Source of the DNA: Yamagishiella unicocca
Lineage: Eukaryota; Chlorophyta; Chlorophyceae; Chlamydomonadales; Volvocaceae
Direction of reading: 5' to 3'
Length of the DNA: 64,000 nucleotides
Assembly: GCA_003116995.1 (NCBI GenBank)
Contig: BDSL01000031.1
Span: 186,001 to 250,000, forward strand
The position numbers and the translations under genes are program-made. Position 1 is the stretch's first letter; the number at the start of each line of letters is the position of its first letter. This document shows positions 11,675 through 25,200 of the stretch, piece after piece. Under the pieces are notes generated by a model. It worked only from the letters and a program-made list of their open reading frames with translations, made no database searches and had not been told where the DNA came from.

Positions 11675-14545
11675 ATGAGGCGACGCAGCAGCGTGTCCTA
11701 TAAAGTGCTGCAAGCTGTCGGCCTCGCGGCACTCACGACCTGCCTCGTCGCTCTTTATCTCCGCCAAGAAAAGCTCTCATCTATACTCTTGATGAGCACT
11801 AGACGTAATGTGCATCAACAGCAAGCCATAGTGGTCGAACACCACCCTGCCAAGACTCACCCGCCACCCGCCAAGGCTGAGCAGCGGCCCGTGAAGCCCG
11901 ACCCGCAACCCATCACGCCACTGCCAGAGCCGTGGGGCTCACACCACATGTTCGCAAGGCCAGCCCCCCTGGACCCATGCCCTAGCCCCTGGATAGAAGG
12001 GACATGGACCTCCCCTCGCTCCATGGGGAACGCCACCCTGCCGCTCACCCTCGCGGCACAGAGCGAAATCTACGCCAACCAGCACCCAGCCGACTGCTCC
12101 AAAGCCAAGTTCCTTGTGCATCGGGTGGTGCCCAACGGCATCGGCGCCGTGTTTCACGGTGCGTCCCGGACCGCCACATTCCCCCTCACTCACTCACTCG
12201 CCCTGCAGCGCTCCAGGGATGCTTGCTTCCACTCCCTCCCAGGCCCCTCCCTCGACTACCTTACACTTGATGACCAACCCCCACCCCCCTTTTCTTCCCT
12301 TTTCTCCCCTTTTCTCCCCCCTGCCTTTTCCCCTCTGTCCCGTCCCACCCCCGTCTCCCGCATGGCTTTTCCCTTCTCCCCCTCGGGCCCCCCGGGCCCC
12401 TCCCTGGCGCCTGCTTAGGACCGCAGTCACCGGCGTCGCACTGCACCTGGCGCTCAACCTGGGCCGCGTGTTCATCGAGTCGCCCGGGACCTTCCTGGCG
12501 AGCTCCCCCGAGTGCTTGGGCAACAACACCATGGACAGCTGCTACTTCCTGCCCTTCGGCGGCTGCAGGCCGACGCCTGCGCAAATGAGGGGAGCCGTGA
12601 CGCTTGGGTTCGGCGCCACGCAGAAGCAGCTGCACTCGGACGCCGCGGTGCTCATCGCCAGCCACGACGTGCTGGTGACGATCCGTGACGCAGCACCCAC
12701 GCGATTCATCGCGCGCCTGGGCGCCACCGCCATCCAGCCCTCGAAGTACTACTACTGGTGGCGCGCGCAGTCGGTAGCCTACATGCTGCGCCCCAAGCCG
12801 GAAATCTTGGAGGAGCTGGCGAAGCGCAGGAAGTAAGTAAGGCCCATTTGGAGGTATGAGAGAGAAACCCTTAGGGCCCATTTGGGAGGGCCGGGGCGGG
12901 TGTGAGGAACGTCCGCCTGGGGGAAGAGGGGCAGCGGGCCCGAGGGCAGCGCCGTGGCCGCGGCCCGTCGCCCTGTCGCCCGACCGGCTCGTGTGCGAGC
13001 CCGTGGATATGATATCTGGGGGAGGGGGGAAGAGTGACGGGGATTGTGCGGCTGAGTGGCGGGATGGCGGTGGTGAGTTGAGCAAGCGGCGAGCAGGTGG
13101 GAAGGGCCGGGGAGGGGCTTGCCTCCTGCTTTGAGCCAAGCTCTCGTGCACGGCACCTGCGCGCTGTCGTCGGGTCACTCCAGACCCCTCCCTGGACTTG
13201 TACGACGCCTGCTGGCGAGCGTTGCGGGTTCTCCTGGCAGCCAGATCCTAGCCGGGCCGGGTCGGGCCTTATGGCGCCTCCGTGATGCACGGGGCATTAC
13301 CTTCCTCCCTGCCTCACGGCTCGTAACCCTCTTGCTCGCTGATCTTGTACCTGCCTTCCACCCGCCAAACGTGCAGCCGGACGTTGGCAGGTCCCGTGCC
13401 CGTGCCCGGCTGCATCAGCGTGCATGTACGGCACGGCGACAAGGGCGTGGAGGCCGAGACGTTCGACAACACGGTGCGTGGTGTTGTGTGTATTTGTGAG
13501 GCCAGGTGGATGGGGCAGGACCGTGGTCATACATATAACACGCCGTGAACAGGACGGGGCAAGTGTTTGTTAAAGTCATGTGTAACGCGAAGGAGCGGGG
13601 CGGTCCGATGAGGGGAAATCACTTCCTGGGATAGCGGAGTAGGAATGTGTTTTGCCCCGCCAGTCGTTCCCCCCAGCCTGCCCCGCGCGCCTCACATGCG
13701 CCCGTAAACGTCATGCGGCTGGCTGTACGACAGGCGTACGAAAGGACGACGGCCAAGGTCCGGGCGCTGGATCCGGTTTACTTCGCCAACCAGCTGTTTG
13801 TAAGCACTGAGGACCCCGACACCATCAGCTACTTCACCAACACAACCGCGGGGATGGCCGGCACCAGATGGCGCACAGGCTACACGTCGGGGGTGCCCCG
13901 CAAGCCGGACAGGTGGGCAGGCGGCTGCGATGTTCCCGAGCATGCTCTCGGACCCATGGGTCGCGATCCACAGGATGCAGCAGCAGCCTCCGAACGCGGG
14001 GTACGAAACACTTCCCTCAACTACCTGCTTGGACATCACGCCGCGCGAGAGAGGCCGACTCTTCTCCCATCCGGAGCTCACATAAACGCAACGCCATTTG
14101 GATACGCAGGCAGCGGCCGAATCTGTCGTACATGGCGGAGATTGGGTACTTTGAGGAGATGCTTAACTCGCTGCTCAACCTGGACCTTGCGCTGGAGTGC
14201 TCTGGCTTCGTCGGCTCCATATACTCCAACTGGGTCAGGTGAGGCGGCTGCTCCGGGCCCCGCTCCCCTCACGAAACATCCCCACCCCCTCCGCCAAAAC
14301 ACCAGTGGAGAAGCACGTGCGTACATGATGCTGCCCGCCTGGCGCCCCGATGAATCGCATCCCAGTGCCCCTTCCGCTTCCGTTCTCATGGTGGCACCTC
14401 CACCCGCCCAACCCGCTCCCAACCCGCCTCCAACCCGTCCTTAAGGCTAATCGATGAGCTGAGGTCTACACTGCGCTGCAAGGCGAATGCCGTTTTCGCG
14501 GACGTGCATTACGATAACCCACACGAGATGGACCTCAACTGGTGA
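11675..14545 (+). CDS. GT23-like (alpha-1,6-fucosyltransferase-type) type II membrane glycosyltransferase
   Basis: Six exons give 465 codons including stop: 11675-12158, 12427-12832, 13377-13473, 13734-13912, 14110-14238 and 14446-14545. The N-terminus MRRRSSVSYK is followed by a hydrophobic anchor (about residues 11-27) and a Pro/His-rich stem, typical of Golgi type II enzymes. Conserved blocks follow in order: YYYWWRAQSVAYMLRPKPE, then CISVHVRHGDKG (its Arg is the expected nucleotide-sugar contact in FUT8-type folds), then YFANQLFVSTEDPDTISYFT, then LLNLDLALECSGFVGSIYSN, then LIDELR and a short tail ending DLNW. This order matches FUT8/GT23-like proteins of protists and fungi. The acceptor is predicted to be an N-glycan or glycoprotein. 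Donor and linkage cannot be read from the sequence, so GDP-fucose is inferred. TGTAA at 15291-15295 may end the transcript. Confidence 0.75.
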
Positions 14546-16270
14546 TGCGCGCGCGGTGCCGACGGTGCGCACGAGGTGCCGGGGGCAGCGCGAGATCGGC
14601 GTTTGAACTGTGGATTCGGTGGATCCAAAGGGCTAATCGCGGCACGGGTGGTCTAGGCACACACGGGCCGGGGCTGTCATGAGCAATCCCATGACTACAG
14701 CAGCGGAGGCACGTTTCCCGTAGGTACATGACTGAACAGCTATTCATATTTGTTCCGGATGTGTGTACGGCGGGCACGTGTCTCGGCCCATCGTGGGATT
14801 TGTTAAAACGGATTATTGCCTGGAGGAAGTTGGTGACACGGTTGGACCGGAGGGAATATAGCTAGTAGAAGAAGACGGGTGATGTTTTTGGAGTCTCGTG
14901 GGGGGGCGATTTGGTGGTTGTGCGATGCTATTGGGGAGCGAGTAGGCAGGGTTGCGGGCAGCTTGCTGGCGCGCTCATGGGTCGGATCGCTCGGCGTGCT
15001 GGACGAATGAAGCACGGCCACGAACTCGTAAATTACTGAGCAAGAGTCGTTCACAAAAATGCCACAGGCTTCGTAAGATGTGGGTGCCGGCATACCGCCG
15101 CAGTTTATATGCTTCCCGGATTTCACTCCTTCCGCTTTTCTCCCCTCCCGTTGGGACGGCATGGCGCATAAGCTTCAGAGTTCAAAAATCCCGACTGTAG
15201 CACTTCCAGATCTGGCGAAGTGAATGGACGGCGCACGCGCTAAGAGTACGATGTGCTGGAGAGTTATCGAAATGCCAAGCCAGCCAGTTTTGTAATTGCA
15301 GCGGTAACGGTCAAGCCGCTGACGGTCCCTCTAGCGCGAGGAATGTATGCGCCTTTTGCAGCAGGCGGTGAACAGGGGGACTCGGTCTGGGAGCGAAGCT
15401 GACACGGGGCTCACCGTGCCCCATGCCGTCCAGTCCTGTCCCTCCGACCATTCCCATTTGCGAGCTGATGGCAACGTAGCCTGCACCGGTAACGTCGCAT
15501 GGGACACTCGTGTTCTGTGGCAAAGGTCATGCCTTTCCAATCTCCTCGATCCCGTGCATCGGGTTACGCAGCGATACCCATTACGCGACACGACCTTCGC
15601 GACAGTCGGCACACTCCACAATAATCACAGCGTTTTTCCAGTATTAAACGTGTGCGAAGATCCCACACCGTCACAGCGTTTGTACATGGCATTTGAGCGT
15701 AGCTTGACGGTGGAATGACCCAGTGGTCAGTACTGCCCCTGGTATCACAATGTAGCGCTCAAAATTGAGGAATTTGCATATTTTATTACACCTGTTTTAA
15801 TTTGTCACTGTTACGATAGCACGTCGACACGTCGCTCGTGGAAAGGTGCGTGGGACGAGGGCAGGCGGTGGGAACATTATAATTATGCCAAACAAACGTA
15901 CTTGTCTCCAGCAACAAGGTAAGGACAAATGCGATCTATGGTAGAAGCGCGGCAGTTGGTTACATGTACAACAGCGGAATGGCAGGGAAGGAAAGGCGCG
16001 ACAATATTCCATTCCGAAGCTGGCCAAGTCCTTTGAAGCTGTTTGGAATAATGTTGGGTGCATGTGGACTGCGGATAGTGCGTTTCATCCTTCATTTTCG
16101 GCAAGCGTTCCCGACTGGCAACAGGCAGAGACGTCGCTCCACTTCGGTATAAATGCCCATGTAGCTCCTAAACTGCAGCTGTAAGGGCCGGGCTTAAGCT
16201 TGCGTGCGGCGAATACAACTAGAGATTGCCTTAAGCGCGGGAAGGCGCGACAGCCAACGCGGCAACTACC
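14546..16270. other. Intergenic: 3' UTR and BLTP2-like promoter, no gene seen
   Basis: I see no supported exon. A TGTAA word lies at 15291-15295. The last 150 bp hold a TATA-like box for the next gene. Short open frames occur on both strands but show no family resemblance. Confidence 0.4.
16148..16154 (+). promoter_or_regulatory. TATA-like box of the BLTP2-like gene
   Basis: TATAAAT lies 117 bp upstream of the ATG at 16271, in a GC-rich setting where such a word is uncommon. The position fits a core promoter with a 5' UTR of roughly 85-90 nt. Confidence 0.4.
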
Positions 16271-19200
16271 ATGGCCTTCATGGGGTTCCTTTTAGCCGGT
16301 CTGATGCTGCTTATTCTTCTGGCGGCTTCGGCGGTCTACCTCCTGCACGACAGGTGAGCTGCTGCGTCCCGCAGTAATGTGGGCGTGCCCGCCATATACG
16401 CATCGTTTCAGCCTCGGGATGCGAGTCGTTCGCGCCCTGCTCCCCGTCAGGACAGGGCCCCGGTGTTTGGATAGCAAAGGGGCACCGTTGGGAACGTTAG
16501 GGTTTGGCCATCCGTGGCGGTGATAGTGGTGGCGATGGCCCCTGTCCCTCGCCTTTCAGATCACACGATTATGCGGCCGTGACCATACGTACCGGGTATG
16601 GGTAGGGCAGCGTGCGCGTTCCCATAATCGCGTACAGACAGCTGCGCAAGTGCCTGGTCGCCCCAATCATAACTGCCCCGATTATGATGGCCACTGTGTC
16701 TTGCTGCGGTCCCACTTGCCTCCGGGGGCCCTCCGCCTTCGCCCCACCACTGCTCATGTCGTACCACCTGATGGGCCTGATGCCACCTCGTGTCAGGCTG
16801 CTGGCTGTGGCCGCCCGCAAAGCTGGGGTGCTGGAGTACGGCGCCGAGCAGCTGGGATGGGGCGGCTGCAAGCGGCTGAGGCTGCTGTTTCGGAAGGTGC
16901 GCCGTGCGGGGAAGCTCGTGGGTGGGTTTCGAGGAAGACCCGTGGATGCGGGAAAAACCGTTTAGAAAAGGCGTTTCAAGATGCATGCTGGAGAACTTGG
17001 ATGAGGATACGAAAGACGGTGGTCGTATGCCAACCTCGTGGTTGGGGGGCCGGGAGGAGGTGGGAGAAGGCCAGCCACATCGGTGGGCGGGAAATGGGAT
17101 ACACCTGAAGATGGGGAGTGTGAAGAGGAAACCCGTAGGCTGGGTACATCAAGGGAGGAGGCTACATCAAAGGAAAGGAGCTGGTTGACATGGACCATGG
17201 AGAGGAGCTCTTAGCAGAGCTGTAATGCCCTAGTAACCGTCACCCTCCTCAAGAAGCCCACCAGCCTCATCGCGCTCGCCTAGGCCGGCCATCACCTCCG
17301 CCAGCAACACCCTATGCTGCGTCGGAAACGCGCTTTCCCTGTACGACCCTCGCAGGGTGCCGTGCACAGTATCACCCTGGAAACCGCCGAGCTACGGCTG
17401 GCGGGAGGCAGCGGCGTGCTGCGCGTGCTGGGCTTGCTGCTGCGACTGGCGCTGGCTGCAGCCTTCGGCGGCACCTGGGCGGAGGCTGCGGGCGGGCCGC
17501 TGGGTGTGCTCCGGCTGCAGGTGGTTGGAAGCTGGGGAAAGCTGGGGGAGGGTGGGGGAAAGGTGTGAACGGGACGGACGGGTTAGCTGCCCTCGAGCTG
17601 CCGCCTCAGCACCACCTGCCGCCTTCAGCACATTTACTGACAAGGGCCCAACTCGGCCCACCTGGCACCACAGGGTCTCGAAGTGGAGCTCCAGGGCAAG
17701 CAGGACACGAGTGGCGCCAGCGGCAGCAGCGGCGCTTCAAAAGCCACAGGCAGCAGCAGCAGCGGCAGCAGCAAGCGCCGGAAGCGCGCCTCCGCCTCTC
17801 CCGTCGTGCTGCCGCAGCCGGTGCTGCGGCTGCTGCCGCTGCTACAGCTGGAGCTGAGCGGCTGCGCAATCCGCGTGGCTGGTCACAGCGCCGCTGAACA
17901 GGTGCGTCGGGGTGCGTCTGGACGCCTGTTGCGTGCTGGACTAGGATCATCGCCCCTGCAAGCAAGCCATCAGAACGAGAGCAAAGGTGGTGCATGCTCG
18001 GTGCTACCTTATCCACATGTTGTCAGGGCGGCTGCGGCGGCGGCGGCGGCCCGACCTGGGAGGCGCGCTTGGTGTCGCTGGAGGTGTCGTCCCAGCGGGA
18101 GAATCCTGCTGGCACCGTCTCCTCAGACGGTGGCGCCGGAGGCGCCAGCGACGGCGGCGCCAACCCCGCGTCCCGCGACGGCGGCGGCGGCGGCGGCGGC
18201 GCACGGGGCGATCCGGGCGCTTTGCAGGGCGGCGGCGGCGGCACGGCGGCGGCGGCGGCGGCGGTCCGCAGCGGCTCCTTGGACAGAGCCGGCAGCGGCG
18301 GCGTATCGGGGTACGACAGCAGGCTGTCGGGCTCGCCGCCCAGGGTGACCAACCTGGTGGTCAGCCTGGTGGGGCTGGAGGCCGTTGTGAGGCCGCCGGG
18401 GGGGGCGGCGGCGGCGGGGGGAGCGGCGAGGACGAGCTCGAGCGCAGGCGCTTCGGCGGCGGCGGCGATGTCGGCGGAGCTGCCGCCGCTGCTGGCGGCG
18501 CGGTGCGGTGGAGTGGCCGTCGTTGGGACCTTCGGGAGGGGCACGAGGTGAGAGCTGCCCGGTTTGGCGATCGGCACAGCCCCATCACAGGGCGGCGGCA
18601 GCTATGCAGTAGATGCAGTTTTCGCGCTGCATGGTCCCGCTGCACGATAGTGCAGGTACCGCATCACAATGGGTGAACCAGGTAGGTGCCTTGCTGGTTA
18701 GGTCCCGTGTGAGGGGACGTAAACCTTACCAGCCAATGAACGGCCGATGCACGGGCCTGTGTGGGCAGGTTGTGGTTGCAGCTGTTTTGGTTGCTGCTGA
18801 CGGTGTGGTGCCGCCGCGCCGGAGCGCTGCAGGCCGGGTTCCGGAGCCGGCATGTTGCTGGCGCTCGCTGCGGAAGTCAAGGAAGTCCACGTCGACTGCC
18901 GTACGGTCGCAGCCGGCGCTGGGGGCCCGACGGCGGCCGGCGACAGCGGCGGCGCGGACGGCGGCGCCGCCGCCGCCAGTCCGCTCGCTGCCGCGCTCGT
19001 CGCCGCCCTCACCGTCCTCCATCGGCCGTCGCGGAGGAGCGAACAGGGCAAGGATGGCAGCCGCCAGCAACAGCCGCAGCACCCACAACACAAACGGCAG
19101 CAGCCCTACCACAGGTCTCAAAGCACAGGCATCAGCAGCGGAGTGAGGCCGGCCGGCGGCTCGCGGCCGGCGGCGACGCCGGGGCCTGCTGACGAGGCTG

Positions 19201-22200
19201 TCCTCGCGGAAAAGGTGGCGTCGTACATCTCCAAGCTGGGCCTTGTGCTGCCCAAGCAGGTGCGCAGCGCCTTTGGCTCCGGAGCTCAGTTGGGCTCCAC
19301 AATCCGTCGTACAATGGACCGCGGTTATAAGGAGCAGGGTTTGTACAGGCTCCCCGTGGGCAACTCCAAGAGGGGAGGTAGATCTAGCGCCCGGCCAGCC
19401 CTCCGCACGTGTCCTTCCAAGTATCAACCAAAATAATTCCAAACCAAACACTGCATCCAATTGGCGGTGTGGCCACATTTGTTTTCGCAGCCGCTCAATA
19501 GTCATAGAACCATGGAACCCACCCCAGCTACCCACCGTCCCCCTGCCCCAATGCGATCCAGGTCTCTTTGACACTGGCTGGCCTGAGGGTGTCCGCCGCC
19601 GTCGGCGTCGTGGCGCCGTCCGCGCCCGCCGCCGCCGCCACCGCCACCACCGGCGCCGCCACCGCCGCCACCGCCGCCGCCGCCGCCGCCATCATCTCCG
19701 CTGGGAGCCATCGTGGAGCCCCGGCCGCCTCCGCCGCCGCGACGCTCCAGCTGGTGCTGGGCGCCAGCAGCCTCGAGGTCCAGTCCCACGACCCCGTCCT
19801 GCCAGCTGGCAGCGGGGGCAGCGGGGGCAGCGGGGGCAGCGGCCTCGTGGCCTCGACGGAGCTCGGCGGCAACAGCGGTGCTGGGGTCGGCACCAGTCTG
19901 GGTCCGGCTCCCACCGCCGCCTCTCCGGCCGCCGCTGAGCCGCTGCTGGACGTCGATTTGAAGCTCGGGCCGATAGCCGTGATGGCGGCGGCGGGCGCGG
20001 CCCCAGGGCCGCCGGCGACGGCGGCGACGGCGCCGCTGTACTTGGGCTGCCAGCAGGTGCACGTGAGGGCCGCCGCGGGTCGCGCCGCAGGGACCCCGAT
20101 GGAGCCCCGCGGCGGCGGCAACGGCAGGAGCAGGAGCACGACGCGGGTGCGCTACAGCCTCAGCTTCAGCCTGGATCTGCCAGCCTCGGTGCTGCAGCTG
20201 CGCCCCACGATGCTGCTGCTGGTCGGCCCTCCCGACGCCGGCGCTGCGGCCACCGCAGCTGCGGGCTCGTCGCCGCCGGGCGACCGGGCGCCGCTACAGC
20301 CACCGAGCTGCTACAGCGTGCTACTGCGAGGCATGGCCGCGCAGGCCGGCTGTAGCTTCTCCGCAGCTGTAGCCCTCCCGACGCCTCCCCAAGGCCGGTC
20401 GGACGGCGACGGCGGCGCCGTCGGGCCTCTTGTGGCTGTCGGTGGGGGCGGACGGAACCAGGACCAGGAGGCGGCGGGGGCGCCGCTCCCAGCCAACGCA
20501 GCGGCTGCAGCAGCCGGAGCGGCTGGGAACCGGCTGCTGGCTCGGATAGCTTCCGCCCCCGTCGTGAACTCCCCGACGGCGCAACTGCGGCGGCAGCAGC
20601 AGCTCCATCTGAATCGCTCGTTGGCTGTAGTGGCGAGCGAGCCTGCGGCCACCGCCACCGCCGCTGACGTCGCGGCGGCGGCGGCAGCGGCGCTGCTGCC
20701 GCCGCGCGCGGCGGATGATGCCGCGGAGGCGTCGCTGTTGTTTGACAGCCAGGGCGTGGGTAGCTGGCCTGCTGCGGAGGGCGCGGCACAGAGGCGGCCG
20801 CTGGATGCGCTGATGGCGTCGCCTCTCGACACCGGTAGCGGCGGCCTCCCCAGCGGCACGGCCCTGGAAGGACGGTCCGCGTCTCTGCCGACGCCGACGC
20901 CGCCGTTGCTGCGGTCCCTGCTAGACAGCGGCTTGACGGCAGCTGCTGCTGCAGCCGGTGGTAGTGGTGGCGAGTCGGTCCGGATGGACTCGGGGACTGG
21001 CTTCTCCGATCCGTTGTCGGCGACCGAGCTCCCATCATTGGCATCACTTGCCGCGGAGCAACACAGCGGGGCGAGCCAGCCAGCGGCGGTGGGTGGCCCG
21101 GAGGCCCCCTCCGGCTCGGGGCCAGCGCTACTGCTGGACGGTGGAGGCGTGGCTGGCGGCGGGGACGCAGCGGCCTCCCTGGAGTTCGCTCTACAGGGGC
21201 TAGAGGTGTACGGCAGTTGGGCTGGCACTCCCCCCGCTGGCGCTGTAAACGCAATGGGCGTCGCTGCCGCCGCCGCCGCCGCCGCGTCATCGTCGTCCAC
21301 GGCACCTGTCTCGCAGGGCCCCGGCGCGAGGTACGACATCGTACTGCTGCAGCGTACGACGTTCAGCGCGATGGCCGCATCTGCGACGGCTGCTGCGTCC
21401 GCGCCTGCGTATCCTCTGACCGAGGCTTCAGCCCAGGTACCACCGCCAGACTGCACGGCAGGGGCAGTGGTGGATGCGGCTGTAGCCCTGGGCCGTCTTG
21501 ATGTGGTGCTGGATCCGAAGAAGCTGCTGCCGCTGCTGTGGCTTGTTAGTCACGCCAAAAGCGCAGCCGCCGTCGCGTCCAAAGGCGTGACGTCCGCCGC
21601 TCTGGCGTCCGCCGTGGCGGCGGAAGCGGAGGTGGAGGCAGCGGCGGCGGCGGCGGCGCACGCCGAAGCGGCAGCCGCCCGCGCCGCCGCTGACTTGCTG
21701 CTGCCTGAGATGGCGGCCGCGTCGGCGGCGTTTCCATTTGATGTGCTGTCTCCTGGTGTCTTATCGGTGAATCCCTCGGGAGCCGCGGGAGAGGATAAGG
21801 CTGGTAAGGAGGTACAGGCCGACGGCGGCGGCGGTAGCGGCGGCAGTCGCCGCCGCCGTCGCGGCATCGCCTCGCACCTGAGCCTTCGCAGTCTGACACT
21901 GGAGGCGACGGCGGGCATCCGGGCCGCTATTGAGGCTGATGTGCTGATGGATCAGGCGTTCAGCGTGCTGCCGGCGGAGGTGTCGTCCGTCCCGACGGCG
22001 CTGGAAGCGACCCTTGGGTCGCTGACGGTCGCTGCGTGGCCTGGCAGCGCCGGCAGTAGCCAGGACGCAGCAACACTGGTGGCTGAGGTCTCGGTCTCGG
22101 GGATCGGCATCGCATTGACGCGCGCTACTGCCGCCGCCGCAACCGCCGCTGCTGTTGCTGCTGCTGCAGCAGCAGCGGCTCATGCTTCTCCTGCCGCCGC

Positions 22201-25200
22201 TTTAGCGGCGCCGCCACCGGCGCCCTTTTTCGAGCGGCAGCATATACTCCGAGTGGAGCGGTTCAAGTTGCTGTCGGCGGCCGCGGCTACTGCCGCTGCC
22301 GCTGCGGCGGCGGGGCCGTACACGAGGGCCGGCGGCGACGCCAACGGCGTCGTCGGTGGCGACGCGGCTGAGCGGCCCAACTTGTTGCGGATCGAGGTAT
22401 CTGGGTAAGTTGAAGCCGCCGAAGCGGTCTGGGGAGGACTTGAGACCGCGCTCATGTACGACACCCCCACGTGACGTCGCCGCGCTCCCTTTTGTTTTGT
22501 CGCCGCCGTGCGCAGGACCCGTGGGTCGGTGGACGTGGACGTAGTGCTTGCGGCCTTGGCGGCGGCGCAAGCCCTGGCTGACGTGGCAGCAGCAGCCGTG
22601 AGCGAGCGGCGGCGGGCTGGAGCCGCGGCGGCGGCGGTGCTGGGCGGCGCAGCCGCCGTGACCGCCGCCGCGGCGGCGCCGGAGGCGGGACATTCGGGGC
22701 CGCGGGACGGCGGCGCCAAGCGCTACCGCCCCCAGAGGCCTAAGCCACTGATGGAGGTTAGCGCCGCCGACTCGGAGATCAACGTCGTAATTGGTGGGTC
22801 AGCTGCCGGGTGCCGGGTGCTGAGCTCGTCTGAGCGGCGGTTCGCTCGTAACCTCGCACCTACAGGCAGCCGTACTCGGGAGGGCTGTAAGGATCGGCGA
22901 TCAGGCCACCCCGGGGCACACGAACGGGAGTCCTTATCCGCGCGTTATTCGCTGTACCCCGCGCCGCCCCGCCCCGCCTCGCCCCGGTGGACAACCCTGA
23001 AACGCAGGACCCGCCGACGTGTTGACGGTGTCGGTGGTGGATGCCCGCGGCAGCAGCAGACTTCAGGCGGGGGTGGTGGAGGGCCTTGCGGTGCGGGTGA
23101 ACGGCAGGAGGTGCGCCAGGGAGGGTGGGGAGGGCGAGGAGATCCGGTTGCACCGGGGCAGGGGGGTGAGGGTAAAACCCTTGCGTGTCGGCGGGGTTGG
23201 GCTTTGGATGGTTGCCGGATAGAGAGGGTCGTTCTGCGAAATTGCAAAGGAGCAGAGGCATTGCCAGCTGGGGAGGGACGGGCAGGTGGGAGGTGGGAGG
23301 TGGCAGGTTGGGGGGTTTCGAGGAAGACCCATGTACGGTTGGGGGGAGGGACGAGGTGCGACATGAGATGCCAACACGTGTCGCTCGCTTGCCGGGCTCC
23401 GCACCCCCGCGTGTGAACACCCCTCCCCATCAAACCCACATCTGTTGCGTTGAGCCGAATGAGGCAAGTAGTCGCTGCACGACCGCCGTGGCATCGATGC
23501 GAGGAAAACGGCGGAGACGCCACGTGGGAGGCAGGGCTGGGCCCGCAGTGGACGAGTGGAGGTGTCATGAATCGTCCGCCACCTGCCTGGCCCCCCACCC
23601 CGTAACTATTCTTACCCTCTTCCTTCTCAACCCCTTCCTTCTCACCCCCTTCCTTCTCAACCCTTCCTTCTCAACCCCTTCCTTCTCACCCCTTCCTTCT
23701 CAACCCTTCCTTCTCAACCCCTTCCTTCTCAACCCTTCCTTCTCAACCCCTTCCTTCTCAACCCCTTCCTTCTCAACCCCTTCCTTCTCAACCCCTTCCT
23801 TCTCAACCCTTCCTTCTCAACCCTTCCTTCTCAACCCCTTCCTTCTCACCCCTTCCTTCTCAACCCTTCCTTCTCAACCCCTTCCTTCTCAACCCCTTCC
23901 TTCTCAACCCCTTCCTTCTCACCCCCTTCCTTCTCAACCCTTCCTTCTCAACCCTTCCTTCTCAACCCTTCCTTCTCACCCCCTTCCTTCTCAACCCCTT
24001 CCTTCTCAACCCTTCCTTCTCAACCCCTTCCTTCTCAACCCCTTCCTTCTCAACCCTTCCTTCTCAACCCTTCCTTCTCAACCCCTTCCTTCTCACCCCC
24101 TTCCTTCTCAACCCTTCCTTCTCAACCCTTCCTTCTCAACCCCTTCCTTCTCAACCCCTTCCTTCTCAACCCCTTCCTTCTCAACCCTTCCTTCTCAACC
24201 CCTTCCTTCTCAACCCTTCCTTCTCAACCCTTCCTTCTCAACCCCTTCCTTCTCAACCCCTTCCTTCTCAACCCTTCCTTCTCAACCCCTTCCTTCTCAA
24301 CCCTTCCTTCTCAACCCTTCCTTCTCAACCCTTCCTTCTCAACCCCTTCCTTCTCAACCCCTTCCTTCTCAACCCCTTCCTTCTCAACCCTTCCTTCTCA
24401 ACCCTTCCTTCTCAACCCTTCCTTCTCAACCCCTTCCTTCTCCAACCCTGCTTCCCAACCCCTGACAGGCTTCTGGATGTGGAGTACTTGGCGGTCACGG
24501 CAGCGGAGCCGCTGCCAGCACCACCACATCCGCCACAGCCCCCGCCTGGCGGTGGCGGTGGCGGCCCCGATGAGTCGGCTTTCACCTCGGCCGCGGCGGC
24601 GGCCGCCGCCGCCGCGGCTGCGCGGGGCTCGCCGGCGGCGACGACGACCGGCCGCGGTGGCGCCCGTCACATGCGCCGTGAGTCCGCCGACATGGAGGCC
24701 GCTGGCGAGGAGTGCTGGCAGTCGCCGCCGCTGCAGCAGCAGCAGCAGCAGCAGCAGAATAACTACAGCGGACCGCACCGGAGGCACCACCACCGGAGGC
24801 ACGGCAGCGCGGCGGCGGCGGCCGGTAGCGGCTCGTCGGTGGCGGCCACGGCGGTGCCGTCGCCAGCGCGTACGGCAGCGACGGCGCCGGCGGCGCCGTT
24901 GCCGCCGCCGCGGCCGTCAGTGGCGGCGCGCCAGCCGTGGGCGTCACTCGGTCGGCCGCCGGCATGGGCCGGAGCCGCCGCCGCCGCCGCCACTGCCGCG
25001 GCCGTTGGATCTGGATCGGCCGCGGCTGTTGGATCCGGACCCGGATCCGCCACGAAGCGCACCGCCGCGCACAAGGTACGTGCGGATTTCGGTTCCGGGC
25101 TTGGTCAGGCTACATGCGGCGGCGGGCGGCGTATCACCTCCAGTCACTCAGCGGTGGCTCGTTCCACTCTATGTAGCTAGGCTAGGCCGGCACGGAACCT

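Noticed and set aside
13140..13300. A possible extra exon of the GT23-like gene reading SLDLYDACWRALRVLLAA
   Set aside because: The segment ends in a stop at once, and joining 12832 to 13377 gives correct phase and family-like spacing.
23185..24465. A 426-codon frame rich in SFSTPSFSTL-type repeats
   Set aside because: It is the translation of the 14-15-bp intronic minisatellite. The real gene splices from 23110 to 24469.
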